NCBI RefSeq assembly: GCF_029601685.1
Contig: NZ_JARRIR010000002.1
Span: 558,001 to 622,000 of the forward strand
Length of the DNA stretch: 64,000 bases
Direction: 5' to 3'
Source of the DNA: Metarhizobium sp017305935
Lineage (GTDB): Bacteria; Pseudomonadota; Alphaproteobacteria; Rhizobiales; Rhizobiaceae
Below, in pieces: positions 13,497 through 22,852 of this stretch; position 1 is the stretch's first letter, and the number at the start of each line of letters is the position of its first letter. The notes beneath the pieces are model-generated. The model did not search any database. It saw only the letters and a list, made by a program, of their open reading frames with translations, and was not told where the DNA came from. The position numbers and the translations under genes are program-made.

Positions 13497-13837
13497 GGAT
13501 GGTTCCGGAAACGGGAGCGTGCGGCGGCATTGCCCGGGTTGGCAAGCGTCGGCAGGTCAGGCTCTACGCCCCCGCCCCCGCCCCGTCAAAACGCGAATGG
13601 CGCCGCCGCACGCCGCCGATCGCCTTTTCCAGCCGATCGGCACCGAACTGCAACACTGCCGCATTTTCCGGCATTTGCCGAAACGGCGGCCAATCGCTTC
13701 CGGTCTTCTTCGCCAGCAAAAACCGCAGGTTGCGCCGCCACGGGCGAAAACGCCGGAAAACCGCCGCTCAAAAACTTCGATGGCGATTGTGCATGGTTCT
13801 TGCATTGCCTCTTCCGTTGTATTCAAATGGTAAAAAA
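13497..13837. other. 341-base intergenic region between EamA and ATP-grasp genes
   Basis: The ATP-grasp frame stays open upstream to 13499, but the conceptual extension is Arg/Pro-rich and unlike the family, so this is treated as non-coding. It is C-rich on the plus strand. No convincing promoter, repeat or RNA was found. Confidence 0.5.
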
Positions 13838-15262
13838 ATGGGGAATGCGCCATTGGCATTTGATGAAATGATGAATGCGGACGACGCGCCGCGCCAGCCT
13901 TACCAGCAATATTTCGAGTGGTATTCCGGACAGAATCCCGCGCATCTGATCGGCAAGTCCCGGGATGCGGAAAGCATCTTCCGAAAAACCGGCATCACCT
14001 TCGCAGTCTACGGCCACGCGGACTCGGCCGAAAAGCTCATCCCCTTCGATCTCATCCCGCGCATCATCTCGGCCAAGGAATGGCGCAAGCTGGCGCAGGG
14101 GATCGAACAGCGCGTCGTGGCGCTCAATGCCTTTCTCGACGACATCTATCACAAGCAGGAAATCATCCGCGCCGGGCGCATCCCGCGCGCGCTGATCGAG
14201 AAGAACAGCGCCTTCCTGCCGCAGATGATCGGTTTTCGCCCGCCCGGTGGCGTCTACACCCATATCGTCGGCACCGATATCGTGCGCACCGGCGAGGACC
14301 AGTTCTATGTGCTGGAGGACAATGCCCGCACGCCCTCCGGCGTCAGCTACATGCTGGAAAACCGCGAAACCATGATGCAGATGTTCCCCGAGCTGTTCCA
14401 CCGCAACAAGGTGCAGCGCGTGGAAGACTATCCGATGCTGCTGCGCCAGAGCCTCGCGTCGCTGGCGCCTCCTGGCTGCAAGGGCAAGCCGCGCCTGGCG
14501 GTGCTGACGCCGGGCATCTACAATTCCGCCTATTACGAGCATTCCTTTCTCGCCGACATGATGGGTGTCGAGCTGGTGGAAGGCTCGGACCTGCGCGTCA
14601 TGGACGGCAAGGTGAAGATGCGCACCACGCGCGGCTACGAGGCCATCGACGTGCTGTACCGCCGCGTCGACGACGATTTCCTCGACCCGCTGACCTTCCG
14701 GCCGGATTCGGCGCTCGGCATACCCGGCATCATGGATGTCTACCGCGCCGGCAACATCACCATCGCCAATGCGCCGGGCACCGGCATTTCCGACGACAAG
14801 GCGATCTATTCCTACATGCCGGAAATCGTCGAATTCTACACCGGCCGCAAGCCGCTGCTCGAAAACGTGCCGACCTGGCGCTGTTCGGAGCCGCAGAGCC
14901 TGCAATACGTGCTCGACAATCTCGCCGACCTCGTCGTCAAGGAAGTCCACGGTTCCGGCGGGTACGGCATGCTGGTCGGCCCGACGGCGTCGAAGAAGGA
15001 ACGCGCCGAGTTCGCCGCCAAGCTCGCTGCCCGCCCGGCCAATTACATCGCCCAGCCGACGCTGTCGCTGTCGACCGTGCCGATCCTCGTCAAGAAGGGC
15101 ATCGCGCCGCGCCATGTGGATCTGCGTCCCTACGTGCTGGTTTCCGACAAGGTGCAGATCATCCCCGGCGGGTTGACGCGCGTGGCGCTGAAGCAGGGGT
15201 CGCTGGTGGTCAATTCCAGCCAGGGCGGCGGCACGAAAGACACATGGGTGCTGGAGGACTGA
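13838..15262 (+). CDS. circularly permuted ATP-grasp protein (COG2308 type)
   Basis: A 474-residue protein beginning MGNAPLAFDEMMNADD. Family hallmarks are GITFAVYG, RIISAKEWRKLAQGIEQR, FLPQMIGFRPPGGVYTH, VLEDNARTPSGVSYMLENR and the late KEVHGSGGYGMLVGP nucleotide loop. It is predicted to ligate amino or carboxyl groups with ATP in an uncharacterised peptide pathway. The ATG at 13838 gives the expected N-terminus although its ribosome-binding site is weak. It is the first gene of a three-gene run with alpha-E (7-base gap) and transglutaminase. The product is unknown. Confidence 0.9.
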   Translation: MGNAPLAFDEMMNADDAPRQPYQQYFEWYSGQNPAHLIGKSRDAESIFRKTGITFAVYGHADSAEKLIPFDLIPRIISAKEWRKLAQGIEQRVVALNAFLDDIYHKQEIIRAGRIPRALIEKNSAFLPQMIGFRPPGGVYTHIVGTDIVRTGEDQFYVLEDNARTPSGVSYMLENRETMMQMFPELFHRNKVQRVEDYPMLLRQSLASLAPPGCKGKPRLAVLTPGIYNSAYYEHSFLADMMGVELVEGSDLRVMDGKVKMRTTRGYEAIDVLYRRVDDDFLDPLTFRPDSALGIPGIMDVYRAGNITIANAPGTGISDDKAIYSYMPEIVEFYTGRKPLLENVPTWRCSEPQSLQYVLDNLADLVVKEVHGSGGYGMLVGPTASKKERAEFAAKLAARPANYIAQPTLSLSTVPILVKKGIAPRHVDLRPYVLVSDKVQIIPGGLTRVALKQGSLVVNSSQGGGTKDTWVLED

Positions 15263-15269
15263 GACGGAC

Positions 15270-16211
15270 ATGCTTGGAAGAACCGCAAATGGCCTCTACT
15301 GGATGTTCCGTTACATCGAGCGTGCCGAAAACATCGCCCGGCTGATCGATGCCGGCCTGCGCATGTCGTTGACCCGCAGCGGCGTTACCGACGACGACTG
15401 GGACGGGGTGCTGCAAAGCGCGGGCGTGCGCGAGCCCTATGGCGAAATGCACGACAAGACGACCAGTGTCGATGCCATCGACTACCTGCTGCGCGAGCGC
15501 GCCAACCCCTCCAGCGTCATGTCCTGCTTCGAATCCGGACGCAACAATGCCCGCATGGTGCGCACGGCCCTGACCCGCGACACCTGGGAAGCGGTCAACG
15601 AATGCTGGATCGAGATGAAGACGCTGCTGGCCAAGCGGGTGAAGCCCGCCGACCTGCCCGAAGTCATCGACGCGATCAAGCGCCGCGTCGCCCTGATCCG
15701 CGGGGCCTTCCACGGCTCGATGCTGCGCAACGAACTCTATAATTTCGCCCGCATCGGCACCCTGATCGAGCGCGCCGACAACACCAGCCGCATTCTCGAT
15801 GTCAAATATTACGTGCTCTTGCCCTCGGTCTCGGCGGTCGGCTCGTCGCTCGACAATGTGCAATGGGAATCAATCCTGCGCTCGGTCTCGGCGCATCGCT
15901 CCTATAGCTGGGTCTATGACGCCGAGTACAAGCCGGCCAACATCGCCGATTTCCTGATCCTCAACGGCCAGATGCCGCGCTCGCTCAGCTACTGCTACGA
16001 AAAGATCGTCAGCAATCTCGGCTATCTCGCACAGGAATATGACGAGCGCCTGCCGGCGCACGAGACCGCCGACGCGATGCTGCGCGCCTTGCAGGCGCTG
16101 TCGGTGCGCGACATCATGGACAAGGGCCTGCATGAGTTCCTCGAGGATTTCGTGCAGCGCAACAATCAGTTGGGTCAGGAAATCAGCGAGGGCTACCGCT
16201 TCTACCAGTGA
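15270..16211 (+). CDS. alpha-E domain protein (COG2307 type)
   Basis: A 313-residue all-helical protein with the family's opening MLGRTANGLYWMFRYIERAE and internal repeats such as NARMVRTALTRDTWEAVN and RIGTLIERADNTSRILDVKYY. Alpha-E proteins nearly always accompany permuted ATP-grasp ligases and transglutaminase-like proteases and are thought to assist them. The gaps to both neighbours are 7 and 20 bases, indicating one operon. The length is normal; no catalytic residues are defined for this family. Confidence 0.92.
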   Translation: MLGRTANGLYWMFRYIERAENIARLIDAGLRMSLTRSGVTDDDWDGVLQSAGVREPYGEMHDKTTSVDAIDYLLRERANPSSVMSCFESGRNNARMVRTALTRDTWEAVNECWIEMKTLLAKRVKPADLPEVIDAIKRRVALIRGAFHGSMLRNELYNFARIGTLIERADNTSRILDVKYYVLLPSVSAVGSSLDNVQWESILRSVSAHRSYSWVYDAEYKPANIADFLILNGQMPRSLSYCYEKIVSNLGYLAQEYDERLPAHETADAMLRALQALSVRDIMDKGLHEFLEDFVQRNNQLGQEISEGYRFYQ

Positions 16212-16231
16212 GGCGGGGATAGGTGACAGGC

Positions 16232-17053
16232 ATGAAACTGAAGATCAGCCATACCACGCATTACACCTATGACGGCCCGGCGCACTACACCTTGCAGCGG
16301 CTGCGCCTCTCGCCGCCGACCGCGCCGGGGCAAAAGGTGTTGAACTGGTCCGTGACCGTCGAGGGCGCCGACCCCCAGGTCGTCTATGACGACCAGTTCG
16401 GCAACCGGACCGAACTGCTGTCGATCAGCGGCGACCACCACACCGTCAGCGTCGTCGCCGCCGGCGAGGTCGAGACCGAGGATCGCAACGGCGTCTTCGG
16501 CGAACATCTCGGCCATTGCCCGCTCTGGCTTTTCCTGCGCGAGACGCCGCTGACCAAGCCCGGCAAGCACATCCGCGAACTGGCGCGCGGCATCGCTGAC
16601 GACAACCCTCTGGCGCGCCTGCATGCCCTGATGGGCGCCGTTCATGAGGCCGTGGCCTATGAACCGGGGGCGAGTGGCACGGAAACCACCGCCGAAGCGG
16701 CGCTGGACGCCAAGGCTGGCGTCTGCCAGGATCACACCCATATCTTTCTTGCGGCCGCCCGCCTGCTCGGCGTTCCCGCGCGTTACGTCTCCGGTTACCT
16801 GCTGATGGACGATCGCACGCAGCAGACGGCCTCCCATGCCTGGGCGGAGGCCCATGTCGCCGGGCTCGGCTGGGTCGGCTTCGATGTCGCCAACAAAATC
16901 TGCCCCGACAGCCGTTATGTGCGCGTCGCGACCGGCCTCGATTATGTCGACGCCGCCCCGATCTCCGGCCTGCGGCTTGGCGAGGCGGACGAGACCATGA
17001 CCGTCTCGCTCTCCGTCGAGGCGGCGATGAGCCAGAGCCAGTCGCAGAGCTGA
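16232..17053 (+). CDS. transglutaminase-like cysteine peptidase
   Basis: A 273-residue protein with an N-terminal beta region (MKLKISHTTHYTYDGPAHYTL) and a papain-like transglutaminase core. The catalytic Cys is in KAGVCQDHTHIFL, the His in SHAWAEAHV, and the Asp in GWVGFDVAN. No signal peptide is visible, so it is probably cytosolic. The ATG at 16232 is preferred to a GTG at 16223. It is the last gene of the ATP-grasp/alpha-E operon. In many alphaproteobacteria an Anbu proteasome-like gene follows, but here none does. It is predicted to cleave or transfer peptide bonds made by the ligase. Confidence 0.9.
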   Translation: MKLKISHTTHYTYDGPAHYTLQRLRLSPPTAPGQKVLNWSVTVEGADPQVVYDDQFGNRTELLSISGDHHTVSVVAAGEVETEDRNGVFGEHLGHCPLWLFLRETPLTKPGKHIRELARGIADDNPLARLHALMGAVHEAVAYEPGASGTETTAEAALDAKAGVCQDHTHIFLAAARLLGVPARYVSGYLLMDDRTQQTASHAWAEAHVAGLGWVGFDVANKICPDSRYVRVATGLDYVDAAPISGLRLGEADETMTVSLSVEAAMSQSQSQS

Positions 17054-17391
17054 ACAGTATAAAAGAATAACCTTATATAATTATCGTGTATTGAACCGGC
17101 GCGCCGCAGCAATGGGGCGCCCATTCATCGTTTCTTCCGGCAGTAAAACCGGATCCTACGCCCCGAATTTAGCCTTCGTTAAGCACGATGGAATGCGGCT
17201 TCGGCCTGCGCCATCATTTAGCATGCCGTCCTCAAGACTATTTTAACAGGCGCCATGCAGGCTCCGGTTGAAACATTGGGAGATATTTCAGAGCGCCGCC
17301 GCCGATGCCAGCAAGCGACCTTCGGAGGAAGGGTTTCGCTTGACGCTCGGTTCGACGGCAGCGCGGAAACGGATTTTTTTGGGGGTTTCGA
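17054..17391. other. 338-base intergenic region before the HD-GYP regulator
   Basis: It begins with an AT-rich patch (about 17055-17090, including TTATATAATTAT), then mixed sequence. A purine-rich TGGGGGTTTCGA immediately before 17392 serves as ribosome-binding site. There is no Anbu-like coding sequence, RNA gene or clear terminator here. Confidence 0.5.
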
Positions 17392-18453
17392 ATGCCGCTC
17401 CTTATCATCGATGACAGCAGGTCCAGCCTTCTGGCGATCGAAACGGCTGTCCGGCAGTTCGTGACGGACGAGGTCGAGACTTATACCAGCCCGGTCCGGG
17501 CGCTGGCACGCGCCGAAGCCGTCACCTTCGACATCGTCTTCGTCGACTACATGATGCCGATCCTCAACGGCGTCGACGTCATCAAAACGTTGCGCGAGCG
17601 TCCCGAATACGAAAACGTGCCGATCGTCATGGTGACCTCGGAGCGCGAACGCTCGATCCGCCTGCAGGCGCTGGAAGCCGGCGCCACCGATTTCCTCAAC
17701 AAACCCTTCGATCCGCTCGAACTCAGGGCGCGCCTCTCGAACCTGCTGGCGTTGCGCCAGGCGCAACTGGCGCTGGCCGACAAGGCCGACAATCTCGACA
17801 AGGCGCTACGCACCGCCTCGAAACGCGCCGACATGCGCGAGCAGGAGATCATCTGGTGCCTGGCGCAGGCCATGGCCTGGCGCGACGGCAATACCGGCGA
17901 TCATATAGAGCGTGTCGCGGGCGTCGCCGAGCTGATCGCCGAGGGCATCGGCCTCGACCGCATCCGGCGCCGCAACATCTATCTCGCAACGCCGCTGCAC
18001 GATATCGGCAAGATCGGCATCCCCGACGCCCTGCTCCTGAAGCCCGGCAAGCTGGAGCCGCATGAAATCGAAAAGATGCGCGAGCATGTGCCGATCGGCG
18101 TCAACATCCTGCGCAACAGTTCCGCCGAACTTGCCCGCGTCGCCGTCGCCATCATCGGCGGTCATCACGAGAAATGGGACGGCACCGGCTATCCCAACGG
18201 CTTGAAGGGCGAGCAGATCCCCATCGAAGCCCGCATCGTCGCCGTGGCCGATGTCTTCGATGCGCTCTGCTCGGAGCGTCCCTATAAGAAGGCCTGGCCG
18301 ATCGAGGAGGCCTACCGCGAGATCCTCGCCTGCAGCGGCACCCATTTCGACCCCGCCTGCGTCACCGCTTTCCGCGAGAAATGGCCTCAGATCCTCAAGC
18401 TTTGCGAGGCGGAAGGGCAGGATGCGCCGGAAACGGCGCGCGAGGCGGGTTAA
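17392..18453 (+). CDS. response regulator with HD-GYP domain, probable cyclic-di-GMP phosphodiesterase
   Basis: A 353-residue, RpfG-like protein. The receiver domain spans residues 1-120 with acidic D7/D8, phospho-acceptor D52 (FVDYMMP) and K104. The HD-GYP domain follows: H171 in GDHIERV, HD at 203-204 in LHDIGKIGIPD, H232, H258/H259 and GYP at 266-268 in HHEKWDGTGYPNG. All expected metal ligands and the GYP motif are present, so it should hydrolyse c-di-GMP. No partner kinase is adjacent. It has its own leader and a RIME element downstream. Confidence 0.93.
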   Translation: MPLLIIDDSRSSLLAIETAVRQFVTDEVETYTSPVRALARAEAVTFDIVFVDYMMPILNGVDVIKTLRERPEYENVPIVMVTSERERSIRLQALEAGATDFLNKPFDPLELRARLSNLLALRQAQLALADKADNLDKALRTASKRADMREQEIIWCLAQAMAWRDGNTGDHIERVAGVAELIAEGIGLDRIRRRNIYLATPLHDIGKIGIPDALLLKPGKLEPHEIEKMREHVPIGVNILRNSSAELARVAVAIIGGHHEKWDGTGYPNGLKGEQIPIEARIVAVADVFDALCSERPYKKAWPIEEAYREILACSGTHFDPACVTAFREKWPQILKLCEAEGQDAPETAREAG

Positions 18454-18507
18454 TCGTTTTTCCTGAGTGGAGCGCAAGGGTGCTGGAATAGAAGCGTTGC
18501 GTCAAAG

Positions 18508-18662
18508 CCCCTTCCCCTTGCGGGAGAAGGTGGCGGCAGCGGGATGAAGGGGATGCCGAAGGCAAGAAACCTCAAGGATTCCATGCGCTCGCACCCCCTC
18601 GTCCGTCCCTTTCAGACCCCCTTCTCCCCGGGGGGAGAAGGGGTTTTCCGCACCGACGTGCC
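18508..18662. repeat. RIME-like rhizobial intergenic mosaic element, copy 1
   Basis: A palindrome CTTCCCCTTGCGGGAGAAGG, then GGCGGCAGCGGGATGAAGGG and GATGCCGAAGGCA. The second half has CACCCCCTCGTCC and the palindrome CTTCTCCCCGGGGGGAGAAG, ending CACCGACGTGCCA. The same order of blocks occurs at 47731-47892. It sits between convergent genes. Confidence 0.75.
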
Positions 18663-18668
18663 ACAACC

Positions 18669-20414
18669 TCAATGGCTGTCACGGTTCATCGGGATATCCG
18701 AACCACGCGGGCCGATGAGGAAGTCGAGATCGGCGCCGGTGTCGGCCTGCATCACGGTCTTGACATAGAGCCCGCCGTAACCGCCGGTGAGCGGCTTCAC
18801 CGGATTGACCCAGGCGGCACGACGCCGCGCCATGTCCTCGTCGGAAATTTCCAGTGTGATCGAGCGGTTCGGCACGTCGACGGCGATCATGTCGCCGGTC
18901 TCCACCAAGGCCAGCGGCCCGCCATCGGCGGCCTCAGGCGCGGTGTGCAGGATGACGGTGCCATAGGCAGTGCCGGACATGCGCGCATCGGAAATGCGGA
19001 TCATGTCGGTGATGCCCTTCTTCAGCACCTTGGGCGGCAGGCCCATATTGCCGACCTCGGCCATGCCGGGATAACCCTTGGGACCGCAATATTTCAGCAC
19101 CATGATGCAGCTCTCGTCGATATCGAGATCGTCGCGGTTGATGCGGGCATGGTAATCCTCGATGCTTTCGAAGACCACGGCGCGGCCGCGATGCTGCATC
19201 AGATGCGGCGAGGCCGCGGACGGCTTCAGCACACAGCCCTTGGGCGCCAGGTTGCCGCGCAGCACGGCGATGCCACCCGATTGCGTCAGCGCGCGCTCGC
19301 GCGGCACGATGACGTCCTCGTTGTAGTTGACCACGTCCTTGACGCCGTTCCAGATCGTGTCGCCGGTCACGGTGATCGCGTCATTGTGCAGCAGGCCCAT
19401 CTCGGCGACCGCCTTGATGACCACCGGTAACCCGCCGGCATAGTAAAACTCTTCCATCAGGTATTTGCCCGACGGCTGCAGGTTGACGATGGTCGGCACA
19501 TCGCGGCCGAGGCGATCCCAGTCGTCCAGCGTCAGTTCGACGCCGACGCGGCCGGCGAGCGCCAGGAGATGCAGCACGGCATTGGTCGAGCCGCCGACGG
19601 CGCCATTGACGCGGATGGCGTTCTCGAAAGCCTCTTTGGTGAGAATGTCCGACGGCTTGAGGTCTTCCTTGACCATGTCGACGATACGGCGGCCGGAAAG
19701 CTGCGAGATCACCCGGCGCCGCGCATCGACGGCGGGAATGGCGGCATTGCCCGGCAGCGTCATGCCGAGCGCCTCGGCCATCGACGCCATGGTCGAGGCC
19801 GTGCCCATGGTCATACAGCTGCCTGCCGAACGCGCCATGCCCTGCTCGGCATCCATGAATTCTTCCAGGCTCATCTCTCCGGATTTCACCATTTCCGAGA
19901 ACTGCCAGACGGCGGTGCCGGAGCCGACATCCTTGCCGCGCCACTTGCCGTTCAGCATCGGGCCGCCGGACACCAGGATAACGGGGATATCGACGGACGC
20001 AGCGCCCATCAGCAGGCTGGGCGTGGTCTTGTCGCAGCCGCCGAGCAACACGACGCCATCGACCGGATTGCCGCGGATCGATTCCTCGACATCCATGGCC
20101 GCGAGGTTGCGGAACATCATCGCGGTCGGGCGCAGCGTGCTTTCACCGGTCGAAAACACCGGGAATTCGACCGGGAAGCCGCCGGCCTCGTAGACGCCGC
20201 GCTTCACCCGCTCGGCGAGATCGCGAAGATGCGCGTTGCAGGGGGTCAACTCCGACCAGGTGTTACAGATACCGATGATCGGTCGGCCGTCGAAGGTATC
20301 GGAGGGCAGGCCCTGGTTCTTCATCCAAGAGCGATGCATGATCGCGTTCTTGCCCGTGCCGCCGAACCAGTCATAGGAACGCAGCTTGCGGGGCCATTCG
20401 GCTTTCTTCTTCAT
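18669..20414 (-). CDS. sugar-acid dehydratase of the IlvD/Edd family, probable L-arabonate dehydratase
   Basis: A 581-residue protein from the ATG at 20414, which has GAGG nine bases ahead; upstream in-frame ATGs at 20423 and 20465 are less likely. It begins MKKKAEWPRKLRS, like the Rhizobium leguminosarum L-arabinonate dehydratase. The three cluster cysteines fall at 59, 127 and 200 (TPCN, GGCDKTTPS, GSCMTMG), as in that [2Fe-2S] enzyme. ISDARMSGTAYG holds the catalytic Ser. It would dehydrate L-arabonate or a related sugar acid to a 2-keto-3-deoxy acid. It lies directly downstream of gguC in the chvE operon, which favours pentose or galactose catabolism over branched-chain amino-acid synthesis. 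Confidence 0.87.
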   Translation of the reverse strand: MKKKAEWPRKLRSYDWFGGTGKNAIMHRSWMKNQGLPSDTFDGRPIIGICNTWSELTPCNAHLRDLAERVKRGVYEAGGFPVEFPVFSTGESTLRPTAMMFRNLAAMDVEESIRGNPVDGVVLLGGCDKTTPSLLMGAASVDIPVILVSGGPMLNGKWRGKDVGSGTAVWQFSEMVKSGEMSLEEFMDAEQGMARSAGSCMTMGTASTMASMAEALGMTLPGNAAIPAVDARRRVISQLSGRRIVDMVKEDLKPSDILTKEAFENAIRVNGAVGGSTNAVLHLLALAGRVGVELTLDDWDRLGRDVPTIVNLQPSGKYLMEEFYYAGGLPVVIKAVAEMGLLHNDAITVTGDTIWNGVKDVVNYNEDVIVPRERALTQSGGIAVLRGNLAPKGCVLKPSAASPHLMQHRGRAVVFESIEDYHARINRDDLDIDESCIMVLKYCGPKGYPGMAEVGNMGLPPKVLKKGITDMIRISDARMSGTAYGTVILHTAPEAADGGPLALVETGDMIAVDVPNRSITLEISDEDMARRRAAWVNPVKPLTGGYGGLYVKTVMQADTGADLDFLIGPRGSDIPMNRDSH

Positions 20415-20476
20415 GAGTTTCATCCTCGGTTTTGCCGGGTTTCCCGGGAGCGGAAACGCCGGCAAATTGTCATGGG

Positions 20477-21475
20477 TTAGAGCTGGCGCACGACGATGTC
20501 GTCCTCGGGGGCGACGCTTAGCGCATTGCGCAGCGGCAGGCCGAATTCGGCGACCTCGATTTCGAAGACATCACCTTCCTCGGGCTTGATGCCGTCGGCA
20601 AAAGAGAGCGTCGCCGTGCCGAACATATGAACATGCACATCGCCAGGCGCCCGGAACAGGTCGTATTTGAAATGATGGTATTCGAGATTGGCGAAGGTAT
20701 GGGACATGTTCGCCTCGCCCGACAGGAACGGCTTTTCGAAGATCAGTTCGCCGCCGCGACGGATGCGCGATGCACCCCTGATGTCGTCGGGCGCGGCGCC
20801 GATGCGGATTTCCGGACCGAAGCTCGCCGGGCGCAACTTCGAATGGGCGAGATAGAGATAGTTGATGCGCTCGGTCACATGGTCGGAGAATTCGTTGGCG
20901 AGCGCGAAACCAAGGCGGAACGGCGTACCGTCGTCAGCGATGATGTAGATGCCGGCCATTTCCGGTTCCTCGCCGCCATCCAGCGCGAAAGAGGGCGAGA
21001 CGAGATTGCCCCCAGGGGCTGCCGCCTGGGTGCCGTTGCCCTTGTAGAACCATTCCGGCTGCACGCCCTTTTCACCAAGGGCCGGCTTGCCGTTTTCGAG
21101 ACCCATGCGGAACATCTTCATCGAGTCGGTCAGCGTTTCCTCGGCCTGCTCGCTCGCCTTCTTGTGCATGGAATCGCGCGTCGCAGCCGAACCCAGATGG
21201 GTGAGGCCCGTACCGGTCAGGTGCAGATGCGCCGGATCGGGATGGGTGATCGGCGGCAGGAAACGCCCCTCGGCATAGACGGCCTCGAGATCGACGCTCT
21301 CGCCGAGCCCATGGGTTGCGACGACATCGGCGAAGCGCTTGCCACCATTCGCCGCTTCCAGCGCCAGTGCATAGACGCTCTCCGCGCCATTGACGATGCG
21401 CGCCGCCTCGCCCGGGCCGCCGCGCACTGCAACGGCGATCTTTCCATCCTTATCCTTGATCTGCGATATCAGCAT
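20477..21475 (-). CDS. gguC: GguC/AraD1 family protein (fumarylacetoacetate hydrolase fold)
   Basis: A 332-residue protein starting MLISQIKDKDGKIAVAVRG, with GGNLVSPSFALDGGEEPEMAGIY-like FAH-fold blocks and the acid-rich ESTGMIY-equivalent replaced by DIRGASRIRRGG. In Agrobacterium gguC follows gguAB, and the family acts on 2-keto-3-deoxy-L-arabonate-type products. That matches the dehydratase encoded next (62-base gap). The enzyme is cytosolic. The call is strong for the family and moderate for the exact reaction. Confidence 0.88.
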   Translation of the reverse strand: MLISQIKDKDGKIAVAVRGGPGEAARIVNGAESVYALALEAANGGKRFADVVATHGLGESVDLEAVYAEGRFLPPITHPDPAHLHLTGTGLTHLGSAATRDSMHKKASEQAEETLTDSMKMFRMGLENGKPALGEKGVQPEWFYKGNGTQAAAPGGNLVSPSFALDGGEEPEMAGIYIIADDGTPFRLGFALANEFSDHVTERINYLYLAHSKLRPASFGPEIRIGAAPDDIRGASRIRRGGELIFEKPFLSGEANMSHTFANLEYHHFKYDLFRAPGDVHVHMFGTATLSFADGIKPEEGDVFEIEVAEFGLPLRNALSVAPEDDIVVRQL

Positions 21476-21493
21476 TGTCTCGTTCCTTTCAGA

Positions 21494-21538
21494 GCATTTC
21501 GCGGAAAAGTGGAGATCGGTTTTCCGTCCGGAAATGCG
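21494..21538. repeat. short interspersed palindromic repeat, copy 2 (best copy)
   Basis: The terminal inverted repeat GCATTTC (21494-21500) / GAAATGC (21531-21537) flanks GCGGAAAAGTG and CGGTTTTCCGTCC. It lies in the 165-base gguB-gguC spacer. Confidence 0.75.
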
Positions 21539-21571
21539 AAATATAGTATGCTTCAGGCAAAGCCTGTCCGT

Positions 21572-21594
21572 TCCCGCCGCGTTATGCGGCGGGA
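21572..21594 (-). terminator. strong hairpin in the gguB-gguC spacer
   Basis: A 9-bp perfect stem TCCCGCCGC/GCGGCGGGA with loop GTTAT. There is no T-run on the minus strand, so it is more likely an RNA-stabilising or attenuating hairpin than a full terminator. Confidence 0.45.
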
Positions 21595-21640
21595 CTGCCC
21601 ATTTCCATGATGTATGCAGTGCGGCTGGAGCCTTGGGGCC

Positions 21641-22852
21641 TCAGCCCTTGTTCTTGTTATAGACGTCGAAGAAGACGGCAGCGAGCAGCACGAGCCCTTT
21701 GACGAGCTGCTGATAATCGATGCCGAGGCCCATGATCGACATGCCGTTGTTCATGACGCCCATGATGAAGGCGCCGATGACCGCGCCGGTGATCTTGCCG
21801 ACGCCGCCGGAGGCGGAGGCGCCGCCGATGAAGCAGGCGGCGATGACGTCGAGCTCGAAGCCGACGCCGGCCTTGGGCGTCGCCGAGTTGAGGCGGGCAG
21901 CGATGATCATGCCGGCGAGCGAGGCCAGCACGCCCATGTTGACGAAGGCGTAGAATGTCAGCCGCTCGGTGTTGATGCCCGAAAGCTTCGCCGCCTTCTC
22001 GTTGCCGCCCATGGCATAGATACGCCGGCCGATGGTCGAGCGGTTCGTGATGAAGGTATAAAGGGCAATCAGCAGCGCCATGACCACCAGCACGTTCGGG
22101 AAGCCGCGATAGGTCGAGAGCTGGAAGCCGATGAAGATCGCGACAGCGCCGATGATGACCATCTGCAACGCGAAAAAGACGAAGGGCTCATTCTCGGTGC
22201 CGTGCTTGGCATTGACCGCGCGGTTGCGCAGACCGAAATAGACGGCCGCCGCCACCAGCGCCACGACGACGACCAGCGCGAAGAAGTTGGTGATGGTTTC
22301 CGGGGCCGGATTGGCGAAATACAAGAGATCCGGCACGAAGCCGGTCGACAGTCTCTGAAAGTCCGGCGGGAACGGGCCGATCGGGCGGTTCTGCAGCACC
22401 AGATAGGTCAGACCGCGGAAGACCAGCATGCCCGCCAGCGTCACGATGAAGGACGGAATCTTCTGGTAGGCCACCCAATAGCCCTGCGCAGCGCCGACCA
22501 GGCCGCCGAGGATCAAACACACCGGCACGACGATGGCAAAATGGATACCCCATTTGACCAGCATGATCGCCGACAACCCGCCGGTGAAGGCGACGATCGA
22601 GCCGACCGACAGGTCGATATGCCCGGCCACGATGATCAGCAGCATGCCGAGCGCCATGATGACGATGAAGGAATTCTGCAATACCAGGTTGGTGATGTTG
22701 ACCGGGCGGAAGAGAACGCCCTGCGTAATGACCTGGAACAGCGCCATGATCACGACCAGCGCCACAAGCAGGCCGTATTCACGAATATTGTTGCGCAGGT
22801 AGCTTCCGATCGAAGCCGTGTTTTTTGCGTCGGTTTCGCTCGCCGTTGCCAT
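21641..22852 (-). CDS. gguB: multiple-monosaccharide ABC transporter, permease
   Basis: A 403-residue permease of the MglC/XylH class with about ten membrane helices (for example YGLLVALVVIMALFQVITQG, MALGMLLIIVAGHIDLSVGS) and the conserved GHIDLSVG and GGASASGGVGKITG loops. The ATG at 22852 shares one base with the gguA stop (TAATG), indicating coupled translation. An open frame upstream to 22966 lies inside gguA and is not used. It works with GguA and ChvE to import galactose, arabinose, xylose and related sugars. Confidence 0.95.
   Translation of the reverse strand: MATASETDAKNTASIGSYLRNNIREYGLLVALVVIMALFQVITQGVLFRPVNITNLVLQNSFIVIMALGMLLIIVAGHIDLSVGSIVAFTGGLSAIMLVKWGIHFAIVVPVCLILGGLVGAAQGYWVAYQKIPSFIVTLAGMLVFRGLTYLVLQNRPIGPFPPDFQRLSTGFVPDLLYFANPAPETITNFFALVVVVALVAAAVYFGLRNRAVNAKHGTENEPFVFFALQMVIIGAVAIFIGFQLSTYRGFPNVLVVMALLIALYTFITNRSTIGRRIYAMGGNEKAAKLSGINTERLTFYAFVNMGVLASLAGMIIAARLNSATPKAGVGFELDVIAACFIGGASASGGVGKITGAVIGAFIMGVMNNGMSIMGLGIDYQQLVKGLVLLAAVFFDVYNKNKG

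Noticed and set aside
13499..13837. N-terminal extension of the ATP-grasp protein
   Set aside because: The extra residues are Arg/Pro-rich and unlike the family, which begins near the AFDEM motif after 13838.
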